Positions 42,505 to 52,708 of a stretch of DNA of 64,000 nucleotides are shown one piece after another (the first letter of the stretch is position 1; each line of letters begins with the position of its first letter). Location of the stretch: positions 124,001 to 188,000 of the forward strand of contig NZ_JAEKEL010000001.1 of the NCBI RefSeq assembly GCF_016651105.1, read 5' to 3'. The notes beneath the pieces were generated by a model. That model did not search any database and was not told the DNA's origin. It saw only the letters and a list, made by a program, of their open reading frames with translations. The position numbers were made by a program, and so were the translations under genes. Origin of the DNA: Pseudomonas sp. TH15 (GTDB lineage Bacteria; Pseudomonadota; Gammaproteobacteria; Pseudomonadales; Pseudomonadaceae).

Positions 42505-44154
42505 TTAGAATCCTTGTGGGGTTGCGCGGGCGACGATGGCTTCGACGTCGAGGCCTCGCGGTAGCGCGCCGTATACGCGGCCACCGCCGCTCAGGCGGCT
42601 GGCAATGAAGGCGTCGCTGACGGCTGAGTTTCCGGCCTCCAACAGGAGCTTGGCCTGAAGCCCCAACGCAATATCTTCGGTCAGCTGCCGCGCACGGTAT
42701 TGAATGTCACTGGTGTCCTTGAATGCTGCCTGCAACTGGCTGATGTGCGCAGCCAAACGTTTGTCGCCATGCCCATCGCCCAACTCGCTGAACAGCACAT
42801 CCAGCACCCCCGGTTCTTTCGACAAGGCCCGCAGCACGTCGAGACACTGCACGTTGCCGGAACCTTCCCACGTCGAATTCACCGGCGCCTCACGGTACAA
42901 CCGCGGCAGGATGCTTTCTTCGACATAACCGGCGCCGCCCATGCATTCAGCGGCTTCGTTGATCATTCCGGGTGCGCGTTTGCAGATCCAGTACTTGCCC
43001 ACCGCCGTCACCAGCCGGGCGAATTTTGCTTCATGGCTGTCATCCAGATGATCCAGCGCCTTGCCCATACGCAGGCTGAGCGCGAGGGCGGCTTCGCTTT
43101 CCAGGGCCAGATCCGCCAGCACGTTCTGCATCAACGGTTGTTCGCTGAGCAGTTTTCCGCCGACCGTGCGGTGGGCGCAGTGATGGCTGGCCTGGGTCAG
43201 CGCCTGGCGCATCAGCGCGCTGGAACCGACCATGCAATCGAAGCGGGTCATGGCAACCATTTCGATAATGGTCGGAACACCCCGGCCTTCTTCGCCGACC
43301 ATCCACGCCAGCGCGCCACGGAACTCCACTTCGCTGGAGGCATTGGAGCAATTGCCGAGTTTGTTCTTCAGGCGCTGGATGTAGAACTGATTGCGCGTGT
43401 CGTCCGGGCGATGGCGCGGCAACAAGAAACAGGTCAAGCCCTTGTCGGTCTGGGCCAGGGTCAGGAAGGCATCGCACATCGGCGCCGAACAGAACCACTT
43501 GTGCCCCACCAGCTCATACGCCTGGCCCGGACCGCTGGCGCCAACCGGATAGGCCTTGGTGGTGTTGGCCCGCACGTCGGTACCGCCCTGTTTCTCGGTC
43601 ATGGCCATGCCGATGGTGACGCCGGCCTTGTGGGCCATGCCAACGTTGCGCGGGTCGTATTCGGTGGCGAGGATTTTCGGCAGCCATTGCTTGGCCAGAT
43701 CCGGTTGCAGGCGCATCGCCGGGACACTGGCGAACGTCATGGTCAGCGGGCAACCACTGCCGGCCTCGGCCTGGCTGTGCAGGTAACTCATGGCGGCGCG
43801 AGCGACGTGGGCGCCGGACTGCGGATCGGTCCAGGGCAACGAGGTCAAACCGTGCTCGATCGCCGTGCGCATCAGTTCGTGATAGGCCGGGTGAAACTCC
43901 ACCAGGTCGATGCGATGACCGTAGCGATCATGGCTGACAAACACCGGTTTGTTCTGATTGGCCAGGAACCCCGCTTCCATCAGCGGACCGCCGGCCAGCG
44001 CACCGTACGCATCGATCCGCGACTCGGCCCAACCGGCCCCAAAACGTCGCGACCACTCCTGTAACGGCAGGTCAATGCGGTACAGGTTGGTGCCGTCCAG
44101 CGACGGCGGCTGGTTGGTGACTTCGTGGGTTTCGGCGAACTGATGCAGGTTCAT
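42505..44154 (-). CDS. AidB-like acyl-CoA dehydrogenase
   Basis: A 549-residue flavoprotein of the AidB branch of acyl-CoA dehydrogenases. It shows the long N-terminal extension with THEVTNQPPSLDGTNLYRID, the FAD-site segment MAMTEKQGGTDVRANTT, HKWFCSAPMCDAFLTLAQT, and YREAPVNSTWEGSGNVQCLDVLR shown only as its STWEGSGN core, which is typical of AidB. E. coli AidB binds DNA and protects against alkylation. In pseudomonads relatives are often named isovaleryl-CoA dehydrogenase. The true substrate is uncertain. The ATG at 44154 has GGAG upstream. Confidence 0.88.
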   Translation of the reverse strand: MNLHQFAETHEVTNQPPSLDGTNLYRIDLPLQEWSRRFGAGWAESRIDAYGALAGGPLMEAGFLANQNKPVFVSHDRYGHRIDLVEFHPAYHELMRTAIEHGLTSLPWTDPQSGAHVARAAMSYLHSQAEAGSGCPLTMTFASVPAMRLQPDLAKQWLPKILATEYDPRNVGMAHKAGVTIGMAMTEKQGGTDVRANTTKAYPVGASGPGQAYELVGHKWFCSAPMCDAFLTLAQTDKGLTCFLLPRHRPDDTRNQFYIQRLKNKLGNCSNASSEVEFRGALAWMVGEEGRGVPTIIEMVAMTRFDCMVGSSALMRQALTQASHHCAHRTVGGKLLSEQPLMQNVLADLALESEAALALSLRMGKALDHLDDSHEAKFARLVTAVGKYWICKRAPGMINEAAECMGGAGYVEESILPRLYREAPVNSTWEGSGNVQCLDVLRALSKEPGVLDVLFSELGDGHGDKRLAAHISQLQAAFKDTSDIQYRARQLTEDIALGLQAKLLLEAGNSAVSDAFIASRLSGGGRVYGALPRGLDVEAIVARATPQGF

Positions 44155-44226
44155 GACGGGGCTCCTTTGGTCAGCCAGGATTTCAGTTAAGCACCGCTCC
44201 CCGGCCGAACAAAGTGTCATATCTGC

Positions 44227-46611
44227 CTAAATGTCGGCGCTTTCACCTTGTTTCGGACAGAGTACCCGACGATAGAGCGCTGCCTGCAAATCCTCGAATT
44301 TCACCGGTTTGCTCAGGTAATCGATCACGACGCCACTCGGGCAGCGTTCCCGATCAACGCTCAAGGCGACCATGAACACCGGCAATTCGTCGCAGCCCGG
44401 CAAGGCACGGATCTGGCAGCAAAGCGATGCGCCGTCCTGAGCCGGCAACTGGCAATCGAGCACCACGGCATCAAAGGTTTCACGCTGAAAATGGTCGAGT
44501 GCGGCCATGCTGCTGTCGGCGGATCGCACCCGGAACCCAAGCTTGAGCAACATGCCGCGCATTACCAATTGATTGATGCTGTTGTCATCGACCAGCAGCA
44601 CCGTGCAATCCTGAGGCAGGCGCAAACGCGGAAAGTCCCGGGGCATCAAAGGCACAGGCGTGCGCTCCACCACCGGCAACTCGACTTCGACGTCCAACTG
44701 GAAGCGACTGCCGCGCCCCGGCTCGGAACGGTGAGTCAGGCGTCCGCCGAGCAATTCGATCAATTGCCGACAGATCGCCAGGCCAACGCCCAGGCCACCG
44801 TATTCGCGGGTCATCGAGCCGTCGAGCTGGAAGAAACGCTGATACATCGTCGCCTCCCCAAAATCGGTAAAGCCAATCCCGGTGTCGATCACCGCAAAGG
44901 ACAGGGCCAGCCGCCCCTGATCCGTCGTCTTGCCCGTCACCCGCAGCGCAACCCCGCCGACCCGAGTGAATTTGATCGCGTTGTCCAGCAGGCATTCCAG
45001 GCACTGCGCCAGTTTGCTGCTGTCGCCAAGCAGGCGATCAGGCAGCCCCGGCGTCACCTCGGCCTTGAAGTCCAGCGACTTGCTCGACGCATTGCCCTCG
45101 AACTGCGTACGCAAGGTCTCGATCACGCCGCGCAAGCTGAACGTTTGCGGGTAAACCTTGAGTTTGCCGGCCTGCAACTCGGTCAGGATGAGGATGCCGT
45201 TGACCATGCGCATCATGTCCCGCGCCGAACCGGCGGCGGTTTGCTGGTATTGCTCCAGCTCCGGGTCCATCTCGACGGTTTGCATCAGTTCCAGCGAACC
45301 GATCACGCCGTTCATGGGCGTGCGCAACTCGTGGGTCAGGGTCGCCAGGAATTCGTCCTTGAGCTTGTTACTGCGGGCCAGTTGCTGGTTAAGCACTTCG
45401 AGCTTCTGTCCGGCATCGAACAGCGTTTGCGCTTGTTGCTCGCGCATGGCGTTGATCCGGTCGGCCAGCGCCAGGGACAGCAGCGCCACTTCGATGGCCG
45501 AACCGATCTGGCTGGCGTACATGGTCAGGAATGTATTTGGCAGGTAGCCCAGCACCATCAGCGTATTAATGACGCCACCAAGCAAAAACGCCGACCAGGC
45601 GATGATGAAATAGCGCGCTACACGCAGGCCACGCACCCAGGCGAAGATCCCGGCGGCAAAAATCACCACGGTAAACAGCAGCGCCAGGGTAGTCGCCAAG
45701 CGCAGGGCCAGGGCGTAACTGGTCATCAGCGACAACCCGACCACCACCGCACCAAACGCAATCAAGCCCAACAGCAGCCGATCCAGCCAGCGACTGTGTT
45801 GCGCGGTTTGCAGGAAACTGCGGGCGAACTGGCTGCCGAACAACCCGGCACAGCCGATAAAAAACGGCGTGGCGGCGTTGGCCCACCAGGGATTGTTCGG
45901 CCAGAAATACTCCACCGCCGCGCCATTCACTGACAGCTGGTAAAAACCAAACGAGGCTATATAGAAGATGTAATACAGGTAACTGGTGTCGCGCACGCTG
46001 AGAAAGATAAACAGGTTGTAGACCACCATCCCCAGCAACACACCGTAGATCAGGCCCAACACATACAGGCGCAAAGGCTGCTCTTCGAGGTACGCGGTGC
46101 TCGACCACAACGTCACTGGCGCCTGGATCGAGCCTTCGCTTTGCAGGCGCAGATACGCCGTTTGCGCTTGCTCGGGTTTGAAATCCAGACTGAACAGATA
46201 GTTGTTTTGACGGATCTCGCGACTGTCAAACGGAAGTTGATCCCCGGTACGGCGAATCAACTGATACACGCCCGTGGCATCCGGCAGGTACAGATCAAGA
46301 TGATCGAGGGGTGGATAGGCCAGTTCCAGCAGCCAGGTCCGTTGCGCGTCCGGGTTGGTCGGGCGGTACTGCAGGTCGATTTTCAGCCAGAACACCGAAC
46401 GCGAGTAGCCGGCGTTGAGGGTGGCTTTATCGTGGGTTTTGAAGTTTCCGGCGGCGGCTTGCGCACGGACGTCGGCAATGGTCGCCTGACCGCCCGCGTC
46501 TTCGTACACCTGCATGGTTCGACCCAGGGGAAGGCTCTGGGTGAATTCGTCAAATTCAACGGCGCTCGCCAGGAGGGGCAAGCACAACAGCAACATCAGC
46601 AAATAGCGCAT
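44227..46611 (-). CDS. Hybrid sensor histidine kinase, 7TMR-DISM type
   Basis: A 794-residue membrane receptor kinase. It has a signal peptide (1-17), a DISMED2-like periplasmic domain (about 20-170), seven membrane helices (about 180-385), a dimerisation domain with FLATLTHELRTPMNG (His427), an ATPase domain with LLDNAIKFT and GGLGVGLAIC, and a C-terminal receiver with VVLDCQLPAQDG (Asp719). No HPt domain is present, so the phosphate must go to another protein. Relatives such as RetS and LadS control biofilm and virulence switches, but this one has a single receiver and an ordinary H-box. The signal is unknown, probably a carbohydrate. Confidence 0.92.
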   Translation of the reverse strand: MRYLLMLLLCLPLLASAVEFDEFTQSLPLGRTMQVYEDAGGQATIADVRAQAAAGNFKTHDKATLNAGYSRSVFWLKIDLQYRPTNPDAQRTWLLELAYPPLDHLDLYLPDATGVYQLIRRTGDQLPFDSREIRQNNYLFSLDFKPEQAQTAYLRLQSEGSIQAPVTLWSSTAYLEEQPLRLYVLGLIYGVLLGMVVYNLFIFLSVRDTSYLYYIFYIASFGFYQLSVNGAAVEYFWPNNPWWANAATPFFIGCAGLFGSQFARSFLQTAQHSRWLDRLLLGLIAFGAVVVGLSLMTSYALALRLATTLALLFTVVIFAAGIFAWVRGLRVARYFIIAWSAFLLGGVINTLMVLGYLPNTFLTMYASQIGSAIEVALLSLALADRINAMREQQAQTLFDAGQKLEVLNQQLARSNKLKDEFLATLTHELRTPMNGVIGSLELMQTVEMDPELEQYQQTAAGSARDMMRMVNGILILTELQAGKLKVYPQTFSLRGVIETLRTQFEGNASSKSLDFKAEVTPGLPDRLLGDSSKLAQCLECLLDNAIKFTRVGGVALRVTGKTTDQGRLALSFAVIDTGIGFTDFGEATMYQRFFQLDGSMTREYGGLGVGLAICRQLIELLGGRLTHRSEPGRGSRFQLDVEVELPVVERTPVPLMPRDFPRLRLPQDCTVLLVDDNSINQLVMRGMLLKLGFRVRSADSSMAALDHFQRETFDAVVLDCQLPAQDGASLCCQIRALPGCDELPVFMVALSVDRERCPSGVVIDYLSKPVKFEDLQAALYRRVLCPKQGESADI

Positions 46612-46827
46612 TTAAGCCCCAGCGTGGCCTGTCCGGTTGTGTCAGGAAGCCCCCCATTCCTTTTGAGTAGACGTAAAACCGGTATTACCTGTTATTGGTT
46701 TGGATCCACTCTAGCATAGCCGTTGATGGCCATTGAGCACCATTGAAATTTTTACAGTAGAGGCTCTAGAACGGGCGTTTCAGCGCTATGCATTGAGATA
46801 GAGCTGTTTGCCTGGTCAGAATGTGAC
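46612..46827. promoter_or_regulatory. Divergent upstream region of the sensor kinase and thiD
   Basis: No ORF is supported. The stretch should hold the promoter of the kinase (minus strand). I looked for a thiamine pyrophosphate riboswitch before thiD and saw no THI-box. A REP element lies between this stretch and thiD. Confidence 0.4.
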
Positions 46828-46912
46828 AAAAAGATCGCAGCCTTCGGCAGCTCCTACAGTTTCTGGCCTGCTCACAACTTGTGCAGGAGCGGGCGAAGCC
46901 TGCGATCTTTTG
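46828..46912. repeat. REP/REPIN element, GATCTTTT family
   Basis: AAAAGATCGCAGCCTTCGGC and GGCGAAGCCTGCGATCTTTT are imperfect inverted copies, with CTCCTACAG near the left arm. It lies about 70 bases before the thiD start. Confidence 0.82.
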
Positions 46913-46981
46913 AACTTTCGACAACACACGCCGATGTCCGCACGCACCGAAAAAACATGTTTGGTGGTAAGCTCGCGCACC

Positions 46982-47779
46982 ATGAATATCTACAGCTCTC
47001 GCCCCGTTGTCCTCTGTCTCTCCGGCCACGACCCAAGTGGTGGCGCCGGCTTGCAGGCAGATATCGAAGCCCTGCTCGCTCAGGGTTGTCATGCGGCCCC
47101 GGCCGTCACTGCCCTGACCGTGCAAGACACAGTCAACGTCACGGACTTCCGCGTCCTCGACCGTGAGTGGGTGTTGGCCCAGGCCAATGCCGTGCTCAAC
47201 GACTCCGAAGTCGCGGCCGTGAAACTGGGCATGCTCGGTTCCCTGGAAATGGTCGACACCGTGGTCGAACTGCTCTCGGCGCACCCGCACTTGCCGGTGG
47301 TCTGTGACCCGGTGCTGCGCGCCGGTGGCGGCGGACGCCTGGGCAAGGACGAAGTCGGCTACGCCATGCGCGAACGGCTGCTGCCGCTCTCGATCATCGC
47401 CACCCCTAACCTTCCCGAAGCCCGTATCCTCGCCGAACTGCCCGAAGGCACCGCGGACCAATGCGCTGAAAAACTCCTGCCCTTCGTCAAACACCTGCTG
47501 ATCACCGGCGGTCACGGCGACGAACACGAAATCCACAATCGCCTGTACAGCCGCAACGGTCGCCGCGAAACCTTCACCTGCCAGCGTTTGCCCGGCAGTT
47601 ATCACGGTTCCGGCTGCACCCTGGCCAGCGCCTTGGCCGGTCGTCTGGCCCTGGGCGAAAACCTCGCCAGCGCCGTGCAGACCGCGCTTAACTACACATG
47701 GCGCACCCTGCGTGATGCCGAACAACTGGGCAAAGGCCAGTTCGTGCCGCGTCGCCTGCCGCTGGATTTCTGTTCGTAA
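46982..47779 (+). CDS. thiD: Hydroxymethylpyrimidine/phosphomethylpyrimidine kinase
   Basis: A 265-residue ribokinase-fold enzyme that phosphorylates HMP and HMP-P in thiamine synthesis. Typical segments are LCLSGHDPSGGAGLQADIEAL (first half), VTALTVQDTV, VCDPVLRAGGG, TPNLPEA, and LPGSYHGSGCTLASALA with the catalytic GSGC anion hole. The ATG at 46982 has GGTAAG upstream; an ATG at 46934 would add 16 residues that do not match the family. thiE follows 32 bases later and hemL after that, the usual order in Pseudomonas. Confidence 0.94.
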   Translation: MNIYSSRPVVLCLSGHDPSGGAGLQADIEALLAQGCHAAPAVTALTVQDTVNVTDFRVLDREWVLAQANAVLNDSEVAAVKLGMLGSLEMVDTVVELLSAHPHLPVVCDPVLRAGGGGRLGKDEVGYAMRERLLPLSIIATPNLPEARILAELPEGTADQCAEKLLPFVKHLLITGGHGDEHEIHNRLYSRNGRRETFTCQRLPGSYHGSGCTLASALAGRLALGENLASAVQTALNYTWRTLRDAEQLGKGQFVPRRLPLDFCS

Positions 47780-47811
47780 CTTTCGATGCGTAAAGCGCAG
47801 AGGCTTGTCCG

Positions 47812-48435
47812 ATGAAACTACGTGGCCTATACGCCATTACCGACAGCCAGTTGCTGGCCGGTAAATTTCTCGAGTACGTGGAGGCGGCGCTGGAAGGCGG
47901 CGTCACCCTGCTGCAGTATCGCGACAAGAGCAGCGACGAGGCCCGCCGTCTGCGCGAGGCCGAAGCCCTGCGCGACTTGTGTGATCGCTACAAAACCCAG
48001 CTGATCATCAACGACGACGCCGAGTTGGCCGCACGCCTGAACGTCGGCGTGCACCTGGGCCAGACCGATGGCCCGCTGACCCCGGCCCGCGCGCTGCTCG
48101 GTCGCCAGGCCATCATCGGCTCGACCTGCCACGCGCAACTCGAACTCGCCGAGCAAGCAGCAAAGGAAGGCGCCAGTTACGTTGCCTTCGGCCGCTTCTT
48201 CAACTCCAACACCAAACCCGGCGCACCGACCTGCAGCCTCGACCTGCTCGACCAGGCCCGCAGCAAACTGCACCTGCCAATCTGCGCGATTGGCGGCATC
48301 ACCCTGGAAAACGCCGCGCCGCTGGTGGCCCACGGGGTCGACCTGCTGGCGGTGGTCCACGGCCTGTTCGGCGCCGAGAGCACGGCTGAAGTGACCCGCC
48401 GCGCCCGCGCCTTTAACGAACTGCTTTCTATTTAA
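47812..48435 (+). CDS. thiE: Thiamine phosphate synthase
   Basis: A 207-residue TIM-barrel enzyme that joins HMP pyrophosphate and thiazole phosphate to thiamine phosphate. Conserved parts are [57 protein letters not shown] and ICAIGGI, which bind the two phosphates. It is the second gene of the thiD-thiE-hemL run; the gap to hemL is 31 bases. Confidence 0.95.
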   Translation: MKLRGLYAITDSQLLAGKFLEYVEAALEGGVTLLQYRDKSSDEARRLREAEALRDLCDRYKTQLIINDDAELAARLNVGVHLGQTDGPLTPARALLGRQAIIGSTCHAQLELAEQAAKEGASYVAFGRFFNSNTKPGAPTCSLDLLDQARSKLHLPICAIGGITLENAAPLVAHGVDLLAVVHGLFGAESTAEVTRRARAFNELLSI

Positions 48436-48466
48436 GTAGCTTAAAATCTGATTTGAGAGCCCGATC

Positions 48467-49750
48467 ATGTCTCGTTCCGAAACCCTGTTTGCCAATGCCC
48501 AGAAACACATTCCCGGTGGCGTGAACTCGCCGGTTCGCGCGTTCAAGAGCGTTGGCGGCACGCCGTTGTTCTTCAAACACGCCGAAGGCGCCTACGTCAC
48601 CGACGAAGACGACAAGCGTTATGTGGATTACGTCGGTTCCTGGGGGCCGATGATTCTCGGCCACAGCCACCCGGACGTGCTGGACGCGGTGCGTAAACAG
48701 CTGGAACACGGTCTGTCCTACGGCGCCCCGACCGCGATGGAAACCGAGATGGCAGACCTGGTCTGCTCGATCGTGCCGTCGATGAAAATGGTGCGCATGG
48801 TCAGCTCGGGCACCGAAGCGACCATGAGTGCAATTCGCCTGGCCCGTGGTTTCACCGGCCGCGACGACATCATCAAGTTCGAAGGCTGCTACCACGGTCA
48901 CTCCGACAGCCTGCTGGTCAAGGCTGGTTCCGGCCTGCTGACCCAAGGCGTACCGAGCTCCGCCGGTGTACCGGCAGACTTTGCCAAACACACCCTGACC
49001 CTGCCGTTCAACGACATCGACGCCGTCGAAGCCATGCTCGCCGAAGTTGGCCAGAACGTGGCCTGCATCATCGTCGAGCCAGTGGCCGGCAACATGAACT
49101 GCGTGCCACCAGCACCGGGTTTCCTCGAAGGCCTGCGCACGTTGTGCGACAAGCACGGCGTGGTGCTGATCTTCGACGAAGTGATGACCGGGTTCCGTGT
49201 AGCACTTGGCGGTGCCCAGGCGCACTTCGGCGTGACGCCGGACCTGAGCACCTTCGGCAAGATCATCGGTGGCGGCATGCCGGTTGGCTGCTTCGGCGGC
49301 AAGCGCGAAATCATGTCGCACATCGCGCCACTGGGCCCGGTGTATCAGGCAGGCACCTTGTCGGGTAACCCGCTGGCCATGGCCGCCGGCCTGACCACCC
49401 TGCGCCTGATCAGCCGTCCGGGTTTCCACGCCGAACTGAGCGACTACACCAGCCGCCTCCTCGACGGCCTACAGCAGCGTGCCGATGCCGCGGGCATTCC
49501 TTTCGTGACCACTCAGGCGGGCGGGATGTTCGGCCTGTACTTCAGCGGCGCTGACGACATCGTGACCTTCGATGACGTGATGTCCAGCGACGCCAATCTG
49601 TTCAAACGCTTCTTCCACTTGATGCTGGAAGGCGGCGTGTACCTGGCGCCGAGCGCTTTCGAAGCCGGTTTCACCTCGATCGCCCACGGCGAAACCGAGT
49701 TGAAACTGACGCTGGATGCCGCCGAGCGAGCATTCGCCGCACTGAAATAA
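48467..49750 (+). CDS. hemL: Glutamate-1-semialdehyde 2,1-aminomutase
   Basis: A 427-residue PLP enzyme that makes 5-aminolevulinate for haem. PLP is bound by Lys265 in [14 protein letters not shown], the same position as in E. coli. Other hallmarks are [38 protein letters not shown] and [12 protein letters not shown] strong terminator follows 10 bases after the stop, so it ends the thiD-thiE-hemL transcript. Confidence 0.97.
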   Translation: MSRSETLFANAQKHIPGGVNSPVRAFKSVGGTPLFFKHAEGAYVTDEDDKRYVDYVGSWGPMILGHSHPDVLDAVRKQLEHGLSYGAPTAMETEMADLVCSIVPSMKMVRMVSSGTEATMSAIRLARGFTGRDDIIKFEGCYHGHSDSLLVKAGSGLLTQGVPSSAGVPADFAKHTLTLPFNDIDAVEAMLAEVGQNVACIIVEPVAGNMNCVPPAPGFLEGLRTLCDKHGVVLIFDEVMTGFRVALGGAQAHFGVTPDLSTFGKIIGGGMPVGCFGGKREIMSHIAPLGPVYQAGTLSGNPLAMAAGLTTLRLISRPGFHAELSDYTSRLLDGLQQRADAAGIPFVTTQAGGMFGLYFSGADDIVTFDDVMSSDANLFKRFFHLMLEGGVYLAPSAFEAGFTSIAHGETELKLTLDAAERAFAALK

Positions 49751-49759
49751 CGCTGTGCC

Positions 49760-49791
49760 GCTGACGTTGGCGATTGCCAGCGTCAGCTTTT
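49760..49791 (+). terminator. Intrinsic terminator after hemL
   Basis: GCTGACGTTGGC at 49760-49771 pairs with GCCAGCGTCAGC at 49776-49787 (one G-T pair), loop GATT, followed by TTTTA. Confidence 0.88.
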
Positions 49792-49886
49792 ACCTACATC
49801 CCTGCGTCTTTTCCTACTCTTGTGCCAATAATCTCCCGCAAAGTGGGCGATATATTCCCCGCGCAGCAGAAAAACGAGTAAAGACT

Positions 49887-49916
49887 TTGTAAGGTTGGCC
49901 CTGCTTATTTCATAAT
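49887..49916 (+). promoter_or_regulatory. Candidate promoter of the Sel1-repeat gene
   Basis: TTGTAA at 49887-49892 and CATAAT at 49911-49916 are separated by 18 bases, about 60 bases before the ATG. Confidence 0.4.
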
Positions 49917-49974
49917 GCGCGCTTATTGGATCCCTCGACGGGTCCGCGCGCCCTTCAGAGGTAAGTCGATTCTC

Positions 49975-50529
49975 ATGAACCGCACCGGCCGCACCCTTGC
50001 ATTGGGCTGCCTGTTGCTCCTTCAGCCCCTGCTCGCGCTCGCACAAGCAGGCGGCAACTCGTTGTTGATCCCAGCAATGGGTCGCTGCACCCTCAATACT
50101 CAGTCGCAAGACCTGACACAAGCGCTCGCCGCCTGCCAGAAAGCGTCGGATGAAGGGGATGCTCAAGCGCAATACGAGTTGGGTGAGTTCTACTACAACG
50201 GCAAAAGCGCCCCGCGCGACCTCAATAAAGCCTTGGCCTTTTTCGAGAAAGCCTCGCTGCAAGGCCACGCCCAGGCGCAATTCAAACTCGGCACCATGTT
50301 TTTCCACGGCGAAGGCGTGCCGGCCAATAATGTTCAGGCGTATATCGTGCTGAAAATGGCCGCGGTTAATGGCGCAGAAGATGCGCTGGACACCGCCGAC
50401 GAAGTCGCCGAGAAGATGCCGCGCGAAGATCTGGAAGTGGCTACCCAAGTGCTGGGGCAAATCTTCCGTAAATACCTGATGGAATTGCAAAGCGCCGATG
50501 GGCGTACGCCGTTCTCGCCGCTGCCCTGA
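49975..50529 (+). CDS. Exported Sel1-repeat (TPR-like) protein
   Basis: A 184-residue protein with a signal peptide (basic start, LALGCLLLLQPLLALAQA) and two or three Sel1 repeats at about residues 45-130: GDAQAQYELGEFYYNGKSAP and GHAQAQFKLGTMFFHGEGVP are clear units of 36 residues. Such repeats form protein-binding solenoids. It probably acts in the periplasm. The ATG at 49975 is chosen for the signal peptide. Partner unknown. Confidence 0.85.
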   Translation: MNRTGRTLALGCLLLLQPLLALAQAGGNSLLIPAMGRCTLNTQSQDLTQALAACQKASDEGDAQAQYELGEFYYNGKSAPRDLNKALAFFEKASLQGHAQAQFKLGTMFFHGEGVPANNVQAYIVLKMAAVNGAEDALDTADEVAEKMPREDLEVATQVLGQIFRKYLMELQSADGRTPFSPLP

Positions 50530-50545
50530 ATCAAAGACGGACACC

Positions 50546-50678
50546 TGTGGCGAGGGGGCTTGCCCCCGTTCGACTGCGCAGCAGCCGTAAAGTCAGCAGA
50601 TGCGGTCTGTCAGGAAGGTAGTAGTGGCTGATTTCAGGGCCGCTCCGCAGCCCAACGGGGGCAAGCCCCCTCACCACA
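50546..50678. repeat. Repeat element, GTGGCGAGGGGG family
   Basis: GTGGCGAGGGGGCTTGCCCC and a matching end GGGGGCAAGCCCCCTCACCAC (nearly perfect reverse complement) bound about 85 bases of interior. A second copy of this family is at 56585-56709. It separates convergent genes. Confidence 0.85.
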
Positions 50679-50708
50679 ACAACCTCCTCTAGCCACTCAA
50701 CCTGTTTC

Positions 50709-51038
50709 CTACTTCTCAGGCATCGGCATCGGAAACGGCATCACATTGCCGACCGCGCCGCGGGCTTCGCTGATTTTCGGCGTACCGAGGCGCTCGACTT
50801 CGTCGATGCGCACGATCGAATGCATCGGCACAAAACTGCGCACCACGCCCTCGAACTGAGCCTTGAGCTTCTCTTCGCTCGGATCGACGACCACTTGCGT
50901 GCGCTCGCCAAAGACGAACTCTTCCACTTCCAGGAAGCCCCACAGATCACTTTGATAGATCTGCTTGGCATACATTTCGTACACCTGGCCCTGATTGAGG
51001 AAAATCACCTTGTAGATTGGGGCTTCACGTTTGGTCAT
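50709..51038 (-). CDS. DUF1820 family protein
   Basis: A 109-residue protein starting MTKREAPIYKVIFLNQGQVYEMYA, here given by its first segment, with a compact beta-rich domain (GFLEVEEFVFGERTQVVVDP) and a conserved HSIVRIDEVER. It fits DUF1820, found in gammaproteobacteria near miaB, with no established role. The frame stays open far upstream across miaB, but the ATG at 51038 fits the family length. It is divergent from miaB. Confidence 0.82.
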   Translation of the reverse strand: MTKREAPIYKVIFLNQGQVYEMYAKQIYQSDLWGFLEVEEFVFGERTQVVVDPSEEKLKAQFEGVVRSFVPMHSIVRIDEVERLGTPKISEARGAVGNVMPFPMPMPEK

Positions 51039-51133
51039 GGTGGGCGGGCAACACATTGGGGGATAAAAATGAGGGCGCGAACTATAGCATAGCCACCGGA
51101 CGCACAGCGGTAGGAACCTTGGGACATGTTCCC

Positions 51134-51139
51134 TATAAT
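51134..51139 (+). promoter_or_regulatory. Candidate -10 box of miaB
   Basis: TATAAT at 51134-51139 is a consensus -10 box located 35 bases before the miaB ATG. The -35 region is weak, and the promoter lies between the divergent DUF1820 and miaB genes. Confidence 0.5.
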
Positions 51140-51173
51140 GCGCGGTTCTTTGAATCACGTGATGACTCTTTCC

Positions 51174-52502
51174 ATGGCCAAGAAGCTTTACATCGAAACC
51201 CACGGTTGCCAGATGAACGAGTACGACAGCTCGCGCATGGTCGATCTGCTGGGTGAACATCAGGCCCTGGAAGTCACCGCGCGCGCTGAAGACGCCGACG
51301 TCATCCTGCTCAACACCTGCTCGATCCGCGAACGCGCCCAGGACCGGGTGTACTCCCAACTGGGTCGCTGGCGCGAACTGAAACTGGCCAACCCGGACAT
51401 GGTAATCGCCGTCGGCGGCTGCGTGGCCAGCCAGGAAGGCGCTGCGATCCGTGATCGCGCGCCGTATGTTGACGTGGTATTCGGCCCGCAGACCCTGCAC
51501 CGCCTGCCGGAAATGATCGACGCCGCCCGCGCCACCAAGCTGCCGCAAGTGGACGTCTCGTTCCCGGAAATCGAAAAATTCGACCACTTGCCCGAGCCGC
51601 GCGTTGATGGCCCGAGCGCTTATGTGTCGGTCATGGAAGGCTGCAGCAAGTACTGCACGTTCTGCGTGGTGCCGTACACCCGCGGTGAAGAAGTCAGCCG
51701 CCCGTTCGACGACGTGATCGCCGAGATCATTCACCTGGCCGAAAACGGCGTGCGTGAAGTGACCCTTCTGGGGCAGAACGTCAACGGCTATCGCGGCACC
51801 ACTCACGACGGTCGCCTGGCGGATCTCGCCGAGCTGATCCGCGTAGTGGCCGCCGTCGATGGCATCGACCGGATTCGCTATACCACCTCGCACCCGCTGG
51901 AATTCTCCGACAGCCTGATCCAGGCCCACGCCGACGTACCTGAGCTGGTCAAACACCTGCACTTGCCGGTGCAGTCGGGCTCGGACCGGATCCTCTCGGC
52001 AATGAAGCGCAACCACACCGCGCTGGAATACAAATCCAAACTGCGCAAGCTGCGGGCCGCCGTGCCGGGCATCTGCATCAGCTCGGACTTCATCGTTGGC
52101 TTCCCGGGCGAGACCGAGAAAGACTTCGAACAAACCATGAAGCTGATCGAAGACGTCGGTTTCGACTTCTCCTACTCGTTCGTTTACAGCCAGCGCCCCG
52201 GCACTCCGGCGGCTGATCTGGCCGACGACACGCCGGAAGAGCTGAAAAAAGAACGCCTGAACGCCCTGCAACATCGCCTGAACCAGCAGGGTTTCGAGAT
52301 CAGCCGACAAATGGTTGGCTCGATCCAGCGCATTTTGGTCACCGATTATTCGAAAAAAGACCCTGGCGAGCTGCAAGGCCGGACCGAGAATAACCGTATC
52401 GTCAACTTCCGCTGCGACAATCCAACCCTGATTGGCCAGTTCGCCGACGTGCACATTGATGCCGCACAGCCGCACTCGTTGCGGGGCTCGCTAATCCAGT
52501 AA
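51174..52502 (+). CDS. miaB: tRNA-2-methylthio-N6-dimethylallyladenosine synthase
   Basis: A 442-residue radical-SAM methylthiotransferase acting on A37 of tRNAs that read UNN codons. The N-terminal cluster cysteines are Cys12, Cys49 and Cys83 ([22 protein letters not shown]). The radical-SAM triad is Cys157, Cys161 and Cys164 (GCSKYCTFC), and a C-terminal TRAM domain ends the protein. The start [15 protein letters not shown] is standard. The long open frame on the opposite strand is a shadow of this gene. Confidence 0.97.
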   Translation: MAKKLYIETHGCQMNEYDSSRMVDLLGEHQALEVTARAEDADVILLNTCSIRERAQDRVYSQLGRWRELKLANPDMVIAVGGCVASQEGAAIRDRAPYVDVVFGPQTLHRLPEMIDAARATKLPQVDVSFPEIEKFDHLPEPRVDGPSAYVSVMEGCSKYCTFCVVPYTRGEEVSRPFDDVIAEIIHLAENGVREVTLLGQNVNGYRGTTHDGRLADLAELIRVVAAVDGIDRIRYTTSHPLEFSDSLIQAHADVPELVKHLHLPVQSGSDRILSAMKRNHTALEYKSKLRKLRAAVPGICISSDFIVGFPGETEKDFEQTMKLIEDVGFDFSYSFVYSQRPGTPAADLADDTPEELKKERLNALQHRLNQQGFEISRQMVGSIQRILVTDYSKKDPGELQGRTENNRIVNFRCDNPTLIGQFADVHIDAAQPHSLRGSLIQ

Positions 52503-52513
52503 CACCGCATGAC

Positions 52514-52604
52514 CTGTAGGAGCGAAGCTTGCTCGCGAAGGCGGCATGACAGACAACTCATCTGTTGAATGTCAGTCAGCCTTCGCGGGCAAGTCTCGCT
52601 CCGA
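52514..52604. repeat. REPIN element, inverted spacer orientation
   Basis: TGTAGGAGCGAAGCTTGCTC and GCGGGCAAGTCTCGCTCCGAC are imperfect arms. The centre contains GTCAGTCA, the reverse complement of the TGACTGAC seen in three other copies. Confidence 0.82.
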
Positions 52605-52708
52605 CGAGATCGGTGTTTGGGCCTGGGTTATTTAAGAGCTTTCGCACCCAGCCCACTGGCGTTATCCTTGATTTCATCTTAATTGCCCCAGGGCGGCTAA
52701 ATACGACC

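Noticed and set aside
46612..46981. Thiamine pyrophosphate riboswitch before thiD
   Set aside because: No THI-box consensus was found; the region holds a REP element and ordinary sequence.
51039..52475. Minus-strand frame extending the DUF1820 gene upstream through miaB
   Set aside because: The extension has no domain character and lies opposite miaB; DUF1820 starts at 51038 with normal length.
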